Position numbers and translations under genes: made by a program. From positions 89,315,282-89,379,281 of the forward strand of contig CM056741.1 in the NCBI GenBank assembly GCA_029851415.1: a DNA stretch of 64,000 nt, read 5' to 3'. This DNA comes from Eretmocerus hayati. Lineage: Eukaryota; Arthropoda; Insecta; Hymenoptera; Aphelinidae. Below the pieces are notes generated by a model. It was not told the origin of the DNA. It searched no databases and was given only the letters and a program-made list of their open reading frames with translations. Positions 54,937 to 64,000 of the stretch are shown one piece after another; the stretch's first letter is position 1, and the number at the start of each line of letters is the position of its first letter.

Positions 54937-56608
54937 TTGATTGATTGATTGATTAATGGTTTATTTATGCCGTGGTCTCGAAGACCGTATGGCAAATTGC
55001 TGTACAATGTATAACAAAATTAACATAAATGTTCAAATCATGAATAGTGAGTAGTACAGTTCATAAGCGAGTAGGGGTTATAAGAAAGAATAGATAAGCA
55101 AAAATAGAATAGATAAGCACTCTCTGATATCAACATAAAATGTAACAATCCGATGCAATTCTTGATGTAAAATCATTCACCGATGGATGAAATAACGACA
55201 GAGAGAATGCGAAAAACGGATATGTTCTCCGGTATCAATTTGAAATTTTATGTTCAGGTGCGGAGAACGAGGTGAAACTAAACAAATTTTCCAAATAGCT
55301 AACGGTGATGATAATGAGTAGCACTAAATATCCCAGCAGAATACGTGCCAGAAGATAACTAAACAATCCCAAAGCTCATGACAATTCATCAAGATCTGAT
55401 TCCGAAAAAACGGATACCCGTTCAGTACCATCATCTTTACGTGCAAAAATATTACCGCCACGTACCCATACGTACTTGAATTTGACCTGTTTTGCTCGCT
55501 CTTTGGCTATGAGATATAATTGATGAACTGATGGAGGTAAAATCTCATGCATGCATATCTTAGGAATGAGACAATTATTTTTAAAAACATCACATTTCAG
55601 GTCTCCGTGTTGGCGTTTGATTTTGAGCACATGGTCGCGCACGATTACGGATTTGAATATTATCACATACGAAAAAGTATCATTGCGTGGATCGGTACTC
55701 AATAGTGATGAGCTATGACAATCTTCGGGTTTGGGACTTTTACACTTAAATTCACGAACCTCGAAAACATCTTGAGAAAATGAAGGTATACCTAACTCAT
55801 CGAGAACTGTCTTAGTTATGTCATTCAATGACATTTTGCAAGACTGAGGTACTCCGGTCACTTTCAACTCGGAACATGAGTTTGCATCAACGCGCATATC
55901 TTTCAGCTGGTTTACTTCACGCCGTAACAAGTGATTTTCATTTTCGAGGGCAGTAACTCTCTCTGTCTGTTTTTTCAACGCACCAGTGAGAACATTAACT
56001 TGGTCAATCAAACGTAAGATATTACCCTCAGTTTTTGATGCATTCGATTAAACTGAAACATACAAAGCAGCGAGCATCTGAGAGTGGTCAAAATTTTCCC
56101 AACCGACTGGCAAATCAGACATGGTTAGACGAAATATCTAAATTTACAGCACTCAAAAGTTCTCACGATGGAAGTCAGCTGGTATCTTGTTTACAAACTA
56201 TCACTCCCGGCACTCACACTATGACATCCGTGACACGCAAAAGGCAGGTAGATTGGGTTGGATAAGCAGGTTCAGCTCAAGTCGAGCCACGTGCGAATTA
56301 GGCTTCAAAGTTGATAATGCAGGGGGCCGGTTGAGGTAGATGCCATCTAGATGATCCCGATGGATGTACAATACTGGGTAAAATTAGCACGAGGTTCCCT
56401 AACCTCAAAATCGATCAGGTCGTAGGAAAAACAGACGAAGATTTTGCAGAACTGACCAGTCCACAGTAATTAATGGATCCGGTGAGTGTTTGCGAAATTG
56501 AGCTTGCAAGGATCTGTAAATGAAAGGCCCGTGGGCACTTTTAGGCAGCAAAAAGTGTCAAACCAAGAGAGCAATCAGGAGATATGTACAGTGGCACTTA
56601 GCGCCAGA

Positions 56609-56613
<5 letters not shown>
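54937..56613 (-). mobile_element. ORF1-only (half-LINE) retroelement
   Basis: On the minus strand this has a 5' region, an ORF1 (56122-55376), about 425 bases of 3' untranslated sequence with an AATAAACC signal, and a (CAAT)n tail at 54937-54955. There is no endonuclease or RT between ORF1 and the tail. The layout resembles HAL1-type elements, which keep ORF1 and borrow RT from a full LINE. Its 5' limit is uncertain; the region 56270-56613 has no identifiable content. GA tracts flank both ends. Confidence 0.6.
55376..56122 (-). pseudogene. ORF1 RNA-binding protein with one in-frame stop
   Basis: The frame starts at ATG 56122 in a good context (ACCATGT) with MSDLPVGWENFDH. It meets a TAA at codon 25 (56050-56048), then stays open to 55376, giving 248 codons in all. 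After the stop comes a coiled coil (VTALENENHLLRREVNQLKD), then SELKVTGVPQ, an RRM-like region (FSYVIIFKSVIVRDHVLKIK) and a C-terminal ICMHEILPPSVHQLYLIAKE followed by a basic region (KYVWVRGGNIFARKDDGT). That order (coiled coil, RNA-recognition-like domain, C-terminal domain) is usual for ORF1 of CR1/L1-type LINEs. Confidence 0.65.

Positions 56614-56640
<27 letters not shown>
56614..56640. repeat. (GA)n junction 2
   Basis: About 27 bases of GA directly before the (TTGA)n tail of the next element. Confidence 0.9.
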
Positions 56641-56677
<37 letters not shown>

Positions 56678-57315
56678 GGTTTCATTGAGGGCGGGGGAAG
56701 AATCCCATATGCACAAATTGCGAATTACAGAGTGCTACATATTTACAGTCGAATTATGGTGCAGGGTATTGAGAGTTTAGTTATAACGAACTATAGTATT
56801 AATCTATGGTTTGCTAGTGACTAACTAAGATTGCGAATAGACTTAAAATTAAATATTAAGTTAATCCGAAATGAGCTGAGAATAGAAGTAACAATAATAT
56901 TTGAGGTAATATGTAAACTGGAACTCGGTTGTTCACGTTCTCATGATTTATCCATTCCATGAAGCATGGATCAGATTCATGAGTGCAATAGAATTTCTTA
57001 TCATCAATGTGAGTGCCAGTATCATCTTGTTTTGCTCAGGAAGGTGGAAAAGAAATCAAGTGAGCGATGGCGGGTGGGGCTGATTCAAGTTGCTCTTGTT
57101 GCACACGCTTAAGCCAGTCATCACGATCCAGAGACATGAGATGGTCGAGCAAGTCTTGTTTAAACTGTTCGTGTGTGGATGTTTCAAAATCAATGTAAGG
57201 TAACTCATTGATGAGTCTCGATGATGCAAGAGCAAATGATTGGTTTTGAGCTTCAGTACGGGGAGTTCGATATGTTAGTGTGTCCTTGTCTCTCCTCTCA
57301 GATTGCCTCAAAGAT
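56641..57315 (-). pseudogene. LINE family B, 3' fragment
   Basis: The (CAAT)n tail is at 56641-56677. The minus-strand frame 57285-57036 encodes TYRTPRTEAQNQSFALASSR then LINELPYIDFETS, matching the C-termini of the copies at 33842 and 61458. The 5' end is lost at a GA tract. Confidence 0.72.
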
Positions 57316-57336
57316 GGAGAGAGAGAGAGAGAGAGA
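57316..57336. repeat. (GA)n junction 3
   Basis: A GA tract between the 5' ends of the family B fragment (minus) and the R1-type element (plus). Confidence 0.9.
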
Positions 57337-57703
57337 AAAAACGGCGGTCGTCTTGGTCCCAACAAGACTGGCCCACCACCTCCTCGACTGGAAGGAGCCC
57401 AAGGTTGGATGGGGCAGAGTCAGGATCCGCGAGAAAGGTGGCATTCCACGGTGTTACAACTGTCTTGAGTGCGGCCACAAGGCCTCGGGCTGCAAGAAGG
57501 AGAAGACGGAGGACCGGAGACCAAAGCTCTGCTTCCAGTGCGGCGAACCAGGACACCTCGCCGCAACCTGCAAAGGGGAGCCGAAGTGCTTGAGCTGTGA
57601 GGCGATCGGATCCAAATCTGATCACAGATCTGCGGCGAGCAATTGCACTGCCTACCAGAAGGCGAAGAGCACGTATAAACAGAGGAGAGGTCGAAATAGC
57701 TAA
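57337..57703 (+). pseudogene. ORF1 (Gag-like) C-terminal part with zinc knuckles
   Basis: The frame reads TAVVLVPTRLAHHLLDW and then CYNCLECGHKASGC and CFQCGEPGHLAATC, two CX2CX4HX4C knuckles, followed by a third CX2C...H...C (CLSCEAIGSKSDH). This is the usual C-terminal end of R1-type ORF1. The N-terminal part is missing at the GA tract. The ORF ends at TAA 57701-57703 and overlaps the start of ORF2. Confidence 0.75.
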
Positions 57704-60681
57704 TTTCATCCAAGCCAACCTCAGGAAGAGTAGCGACGCAAGCGATCTCCTACGCGCTGTTGCCAAAGAAGAGGGGATTGGAAAGTGCGAATTCTCCCGA
57801 TCCACATTCGATCACTGGGGGACCGCTCTAATCCAGATCATGAATCCTGCGATCTGTGAGACTAAACCAGCTGTAAGTGGCCGCGGTTTCGCTCGAAACC
57901 CATAGGGGGCACAGCAGTCTACAGCTGCTACTAATAGCCGTCGCTCAAGACGCATGAATTCGAAGACGAGCTCCACGACCTAGAAGAGGATGTGAGGCAA
58001 TGGGGGGGGGGGGCAGTTATAATCGCGGGGGATTTCAACTCCAAGGAACCGACTTGGAGCGGGGGGCCGCGTGATAGACGGGGGATAATACTCGCTGATG
58101 CCATGGAGGCATTGGGATGAGTGCTCGCGAACGAGACGGGGGTTATCACCTACTACCGTCACGACACTCGGTCCAGGGAGGGAGGTTCGTCTTCGGTCCT
58201 CGACCTGACGTTCATGAGCCCACCGCTCATGAGACGTATGACATCGTGGGAGGTTCTGGACACGAAAACATTGAGTGACCATCGACATATTCGGTTTCGG
58301 CTTAGGACTGACGGACAGAGACAGGCGACACGCAGACCGCGACCGACGGGATGGCAGATACGCAAGCTAGACGAGGGAAAATTCCGGGAATCGATAGAAA
58401 CAGCTGAGGATCTCCCGATGAACTCCACCGCGGATGAGGCTGTGGATATGGTAACGACTACCATCACAAGAGCCTGTGGCGCATCCATGCCTCGCAAGAC
58501 AACACCATGCTTCTGGAGGGAACCAGAGTACTGGATCACAGATGAGATAAAGGCTCCACGAAGAACGAGCAACAAGGAGAGAAGGACCACGTGGCGATCA
58601 AGGAAGCTGCAACGACCATTGCTGGCGGAAGATGACAGAGCGTACGAAGAAGCAAAGAAGGCTCTTGTCCTAGCCATCCGGAGAAGCAAGGAGAAATGCT
58701 GGGGTGAATTGTGCGACATGGTTCACGGAGACCCCTGGGGCACGCCATACCACGTGGTCATGTCAAAGGTCCGAACCCGGAGGGGCAACCCACCATCGAA
58801 CGATGCAGCAACCTTGCGCAGCATCGTGGGAGACCTCTTCCCAGCAGGAGAACCCAGAATGACATTCCCTCCGGAGAGCAAAGATCCCATCCCGCTCTCC
58901 ACTATGCAAGAGCTACTCACAGCGGTAAAGAGGCTGCCCAACGGCAAGGCCCCTGGCCTGGACGGTATTCCAAACGAGGCTCTGGAACTGGTCTTCAGAT
59001 ACAAGCCAGATTTACTCCTCGACCTCTTCAACATCTGTCTGGGCGTGGGAACTTTCCCGGACAAGTGGAAACGCCAGAAGCTGGTCCTAATACCTAAGGG
59101 TCAAGGAGGTCAACGCCCACTCAGCATGCTCGACAATATCGGGAAAATGTACGAGAGGATGGTGCTCAACAAGGTGGAGAAAGCCTACGAAGGAGGCGGT
59201 GGGCTATCACCAATGCAGTTCAGGTTCCGGAAGGGACGGAGCACTGTGCACGCGATCGAGGAGGTCCAAGAACGGGTTCAAGCGTCGGTAGGGAACCCAT
59301 ACCAAGGAAGAGGAGGATTCTGTGCCATCATTGCGTTCGACATAAAGAACGCGTTCAACTGCGCGAGCTGGGAGCGAGTCCATCAATCCCAAGCAGGTAA
59401 AGTGCCCCCCCCCCCCCTATCTACGAGCCGTCACGAGTGACTACCTGCGAAACAGGGCCCTCGTGTACGACACCGACGAGGGACAAGAGATTCGGGTACT
59501 GTCCGCCGGAATCGGACAGGGATCGGGTTCCGGGCCGTTCAACTGGAACACATAGTACGACAGCTTACTGTCTATCGAACTGCCAGAAGCAGTGATAATT
59601 GTGGCTTTCGCGGACGACGCGGGACTCATAGTATGGGCCGACAACGAGGAACTCTGGGGTAGACGCGCGAACGAAGCGCTGGCCCGAGTCTACGAGTGGA
59701 TGATCAGCAGGCTTCTGGAGCTCGCTGTCAAGAAGTGCGAAGCAATCGTGGTCACAAGGCGTAGGGAGTTTGAGAGATCCCACGGAAGACAGAGCTGGAA
59801 TACCTCGGTGTATGGCTCAACGATAAGTGGTCGTTTAAGAAGCACATCCAGGAAGCCGCCCAGAAGACGAGCAGGGTCGGTGCGGCGCTCCAGGGGTTTA
59901 TGCCGAATATTGGAGGACCCAAGGAAAAGAGGCGCGCACTTCTCAACACCGTCACCACCTCCATCATGCTGTACGGTGCACCCGTGTGGGGGAAGAGAGT
60001 AGAGAAGACCATCATCGAGAAGAGAATGGGGCCTGTCCACCGGAGAGCGGCTCTGAGGAGTATCCGTGCCTACCGCACCGTGTCAGGAGATGCGGCCTAC
60101 GTATTGGCAAGTACTCCGCCCATCCACTTGCTCGTCGCGGAGCGAGTGAGGATCTGGGACCGCCAGAAATTGATCGGCGCCGAACGAGTGCTGACTCCGA
60201 CAATGAAGGATATCATCCGCGACGACGAGAAGGAGACCACCCTCGAACAGTGGCAAACTGAGTGGGGTTCGCCATTTGCGAATGGCAGATGGACGCACCG
60301 GTTGATCCGTGACGTAACCAAGTGGGCGGATGCACCTACGGAGAGATGGACTACTGGACGTCGCAGGCACTGAGTGATTACGGTTGCTTCGGTGCCTACC
60401 TGACCCGGTTCAAGAAGAGGACATCCCCAGCATGTCAGTCATGCGGGGACAACTGGGATGACGCTCAACACGCCATGTTCACGTGCAACGACACCCGAAG
60501 GGAGCGCGCCAAGTTGGATGAATGGCTGGGTGCTCAACTAACACCTGAGAACCTCGTCCCGTGCTTGCTCCGCAACCAGGAGACATGGGATAGAGTCACC
60601 GGATACATTAAGTTGGTGATGACCCGTACGGAGGAGAAAGGAAGGGAAGTGAGGCGCCTCGAAGCAGGCGAATCACAGTGA
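57597..60681 (+). pseudogene. ORF2 of the R1-type element (endonuclease and RT), decayed
   Basis: The endonuclease opens with ANFIQANLRKSSDASDLL (57690-57750). The middle of the domain is missing and it resumes with VIIAGDFNSKEPTW (about 58010), a TGA at about 58118, then SSVLDLTFMSP and TLSDHRHIRFRL. RT follows (58121-59440: LPNGKAPGLDGIPNEAL, FCAIIAFDIKNAFN). A C homopolymer near 59406-59420 shifts frame; a TAG after SGPFNWNT and another shift precede the catalytic FADD box (VAFADDAGLIVW at about 59600). The tail holds GPVHRRAALRSIRAYR and the Cys-rich CQSCGDNWDDAQHAMFTC. Confidence 0.78.
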
Positions 60682-61149
60682 GTCTGCCGATTCAAACAGA
60701 AGAGGTCTAAATCATTCCAGGAGGAAAATGATGAACTGAAGAGGGGAGAAAGAAGAAAGGAGAAAGAAGAGAGAAGAAAGAGGAGAGAAGATCGAAGAAC
60801 GAAGAGTAGGAAAAGATCGAAGAAGGAGCAACGACACCTGCGAGTTGTGAAAAAAGACAGTCACTCGAGATTGAGCGCGATACGCTTCCTACCCTGAAAT
60901 AATGCTAACGCGGTTCCGGGGTGGGTTGGTTAGATAGTGGTTAGCTGCCCCCAGTTCTTCAGTGATGGCTTGCCAACACTGTAGGGCTGAGAGCAGAACG
61001 TTTTAGCCCCCAGGGCACACAGGCGCTGGATTCATGCTCATCCGGCTCACGGGGTGGGCAAAATGAAAGCGCTCATGGTCTGCCGGTGGGACATCCAATG
61101 GGGATGTCCTGTCATCAGATTTCCCCTTATATTCCACTTTAGAAAAAAA

Positions 61150-61168
61150 AAGAGAGAGAGAGAGAGAT
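61150..61168. repeat. (GA)n junction 4
   Basis: A GA tract between the A-run at the 3' end of the R1-type element and the (TTGA)n tail of the next LINE. Confidence 0.9.
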
Positions 61169-64000
61169 TGATTAATTGATTGATTGATTGTTCATCGCGA
61201 ACAGGGGGATCTATCCCATATGTTCGAAATCAGGCTAAAAAGTGATCACAAATTATAATTGAATATGACGTTGAAGTGCCTGAGAAGATCTAGTAAAATT
61301 ACAGTAGTGCATTCGTGGTCATAGTGGATTCAAGTAGTGGCACTAGATAACTACAATGATAACTCTGACTATATAAAATGAAATATGGCCACTATATAAC
61401 AATATGTCCGTGGAGTCGCATCAAAGTGGTGCAGTGAACACGAGTATACCCATCTCACTATCGCTCGGGGGGACTGAGACTATCTGTAAGTGGGGATGGG
61501 ATGGGATCAAGCTCCTCTCGAGTAGCACGGGTAAACCATTCTTCTTCGTCATACTCGGATAGGTACTCGAAAAGAGCACCTTTGATGACTGTGAGGGAGG
61601 TATCACCAAAATCTAGTGGAAAGAGCTTGTTGAGAAGTCGGGAGGTCACTATCCGAAAAGATTGGTTCTGAGCTTCTGTGTGAGGCGCACGATAGAAAAG
61701 AATATTCTTATTCCCCCTGTTGGATTGCCTCAGACCGGAAATATCGCGGGTCAGGTCGAATCTAGATCGGAAGTACTTCGGCGAATCTGTTTCCAACACA
61801 GCAAAGGCTAGGGATCCCATCAGATACTCTCTCCGCTTCGCAACATCAAGCAAGCCGAGTGCTAGGCGGTATGGCGTTGCATGTGCCCTGATTGGTATGT
61901 TCCCATAAACGAAGCGAACGCACGCATTGAGGAGCCGATGCAACTTTAGGGTTTGTGTTTTATCGAGTCCAGTTAGGAGAGTGGATGCATAATCGAAATG
62001 GGTAGTACAAGGCTTTGGGTCAGTTGTTGTCGTGGAGGACGGGATAGGGAACGATTCAAAGCTCCGAGAGAGTAGAGGGCACCAGGGACGCGTTTTATGA
62101 TGTGATTCATTTGACGGCCCCAATCGAGGGATGGTGTTATGTAGGTGCCTAGGATTTTGATTTCAGAAGAATAGGGAAGAGTTGTACCCACGATCGTGAT
62201 GCGTGGGATCTGCTCCAGATTTAGGAGAGAGGTGAATTGCACTGCCCATTATAATTACCACGGTCTTGGATGCATTCAAACTTAGACCGTTATCAACTGA
62301 CCACTGGGCCTCAGCATTTGCATCCTTGTTTATGAAAGCCAAGCGGGAATGCAGATTAGATGGGAGTATGTGCATGAAGATTTGGCTGTCATCAGCAAAG
62401 ATGGCATGACTCGTGTGCTCAAGAACTCAATGTAGGTCATTTATAAATATCAAAAACAAAAGGGGTCCGAGAACACTGCCTTGATGGACACCGGCATTGA
62501 CCGAAAGCCAATCTTCATGCGTGCCATTCTCAAGCCGAATTGCTTGAGCCCGTCCGCGTAAATAGCTCGCAAATCAGCGTATGACACGGTCAGAGCATCC
62601 GATTTGTCTGAGTTTTAACAGGAGCTTGGCGTGCGGGACAGTATCAAAGGCTTTTCAGAAGTCGAATGATACGAGGACCGTGAGCATACGCTAGTCTATG
62701 GCGTGGCGTACATCATCGAGAACGCCTAGCAGTGCTGTTTGAGTGGAATGATGAGGACGGTAGCCTGATTGATAAGGGTCTAACAGCTCGTTTGATGAAA
62801 GGTGGGTCATGAGTTGATCATGCACTACACGTTGAAGAAGTTCCGAGGGCTCAGATAGCTGCGCAATCGGGCGAGTGTATGTCGGTCCCTTAGGGGAGGT
62901 GACTTTCGACAACGGAATTATGGATGCTCTCTTCCACTCGGTTGGGAAATGACAGCTGAAAATGAGAGCTGGAAAAGCCAACGGCATTATGATCGATGAA
63001 AGGCCATCTGGCCCTACTCTTTTTGACTTAGAAAGTTTATGAGCACGTGACACATCATCGATTGATACTGGTTTAAAATCGAAAATCGGCTTACCCTCGG
63101 GCGATGGAGCAGAGCAAGCTTTTTCGATATCAAAATCGGATAGAGGTGTATGGTTTTCTGTCACTGCTGCATAATGCTTGTTTAAAAGCTTACCATTGAA
63201 AAGAGTCAAGGGCGAGGGAGCTTGTTTAGATGCGACGCCAAACTCACGAAGTTCGCGCCACCGCATTTTGGCATCCGAGGCCGACGTCAACTTGTCCGAA
63301 ATATAAGTGCTTTTGGCCGTGTCCAAAGCACTTTTAGCCTCTCTGCGAGCTTGCTTATATTCTTCGTAACACACGCGCGAACCGTTCCGGGATGCTTGTT
63401 GGTAGAGAGCATCTCTCCGACGTAACAGGTGCCTGATGTCAGCAGTTACCCAGGGTTTTTTGCAGAGGTTACGTTGAGGTATTTGATGGGTGACAGCTGA
63501 TTGAAGGCATCGAGTGATCGTGTGGTGAATGAATTTATGTCTATGTCAATTGACCCTGTGGCTAGAGCAGAGTAAATAGGGAGACTGAGGTCGGGTAGCA
63601 CAAGGAATGCAAATTGAGTGTGGACATTGAGGACAGAGGGGTCATACCTCAAGGGAGGTTTTAGAGTAGGGTTCATGAATTGAACGATTGGTGTTGAGCT
63701 CGAGTCTGACGCGCATGATGAGGATGGTGTTGAATTTTCTGAATTTTCGTGGAAGGAGGGAGCTATGAGTTGATGCTAATGGTTCTGATTGATCTGATCT
63801 AATTTTCGAAATGCTATAGTTTTTGGGCTAAGGATGACTGGTTTCAATTGATAGTCGATTTCGATGAAACCATGGCCGGCTGTAAATGGTGACTCTGACT
63901 GCCGATGGGCTCTCAATAACGTGCTATCACGGAATAGAAATAGATCCAGGCAAGTATGGTGCTGAGAATTGTCATGATAGATAACGTGATGCGTTGGTTC
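61168..64000 (-). mobile_element. LINE family B, copy 3, running out of the window
   Basis: The tail (TTGA)n is at 61168-61190. The minus strand then carries the C-terminal region, RT and part of the endonuclease, which reaches the window edge. It is related to copy 1 (33629-37594) but differs throughout. The element should continue right of the window. Confidence 0.75.
61458..64000 (-). pseudogene. ORF2 of family B copy 3, decayed and partial
   Basis: From the right edge: the endonuclease C-terminus (HHTCLDLFLFRDS, FTAGHGFIEIDYQ); RT N-terminal part 63374-62691 (SGYRPHHSTQTALLGVLDDV); a palm region with a shift and stop near 62690-62400; a thumb piece 62375-62163 (QWSVDNGLSLNASKTVVIIM); and C-terminal 62123-61458 (RAPHTEAQNQSFRIVTSRLL). 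At least four breaks are visible. The catalytic YADD region near 62400 is not cleanly readable (FADDSQIFMHI in one frame). Confidence 0.7.

Larger units (their letters stand above)
57337..61149 (+). mobile_element. R1-clade non-LTR retrotransposon, 5'-truncated
   Basis: The plus-strand element carries the ORF1 zinc-knuckle end, ORF2 (endonuclease, RT, C-terminal Cys-rich region), a purine-rich stretch (60700-60850) and a 3' untranslated region ending in an A-run at about 61142-61150. (GA)n tracts lie at both ends. R1-clade elements include rDNA, telomere and microsatellite specialists; whether this one targets GA repeats is discussed separately. Several lesions make it inactive. Confidence 0.8.

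Noticed and set aside
1..64000. tRNA, rRNA or other structural RNA genes
   Set aside because: I scanned for cloverleaf-type arms and rRNA-like blocks by eye and saw none convincing; a covariance-model search would be needed to exclude them.

Overview
The window looks like an arthropod nuclear genome, most likely an insect; I cannot fix the order. The reasons are spliced genes with short GT-AG introns, no bacterial operons or ribosome sites, and an insect-type mix of transposable elements: Polinton/Maverick, Penelope-like, R1-clade and CR1/Jockey-type non-LTR retrotransposons, Tc1/mariner and pogo derivatives, and many foldback elements. I see no host gene I would defend. All family names come from reading motifs; no database search was run.

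Layout. 1-8.6 kb is decayed repeat territory: a possible LINE tail, a long inverted repeat (0.78-2.35 kb), a decayed serine/acid-rich reading frame (2.6-3.5 kb), a 76-bp tandem array bounded by TTATGACGACC palindromes (6.65-7.19 kb), and a foldback element carrying a 176-bp pogo/Tigger-like MITE (7.88-8.41 kb).

8,642-29,651 is one Polinton/Maverick bounded by a perfect 6-bp duplication (CCGAGC) and inverted repeats of about 650 bp. On the minus strand, from right to left, it encodes a spliced acidic/proline-rich protein, protein-primed DNA polymerase B, packaging ATPase, two conserved small proteins, integrase with chromodomain, penton-like minor capsid protein, a pVI-like basic protein, double-jelly-roll major capsid protein, an unassigned Cys/His protein, an adenain-like protease and a PC4-like protein. 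A three-exon gene of unknown function runs on the plus strand at the right end, head-to-head with the minus-strand spliced gene. Together these cover self-replication, integration and virion formation, but several genes carry stops or frameshifts, so the copy looks recently inactivated. A 1,367-bp foldback element with a 4-bp duplication (TGCG) sits inside its right terminal repeat.

29.65-33.65 kb holds 29-bp and GGATG tandem repeats around a broken Penelope-like element (RT plus GIY-YIG) with 585-bp inverted terminal repeats. 33.64-40.93 kb holds two minus-strand CR1/Jockey-type LINEs; the second keeps an uninterrupted 648-residue RT frame. 40.96-41.89 kb is a Tc1/mariner-type inverted-repeat element. 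42-45.7 kb is unassigned. 45.75-49.07 kb is a giant foldback with a smaller foldback in its loop, followed by a 345-bp direct repeat. 50-53 kb is mostly unassigned, with one repeat shared with 6.26-6.62 kb.

From 53 kb to the end there is a stack of retroelements: an R1 tail fragment, a CR1 tail fragment, an ORF1-only element, a CR1 3' fragment, an R1-clade LINE and a further CR1-type LINE running out of the window. Four successive junctions are (GA)n tracts, which suggests that a GA microsatellite acted as a repeated landing site.
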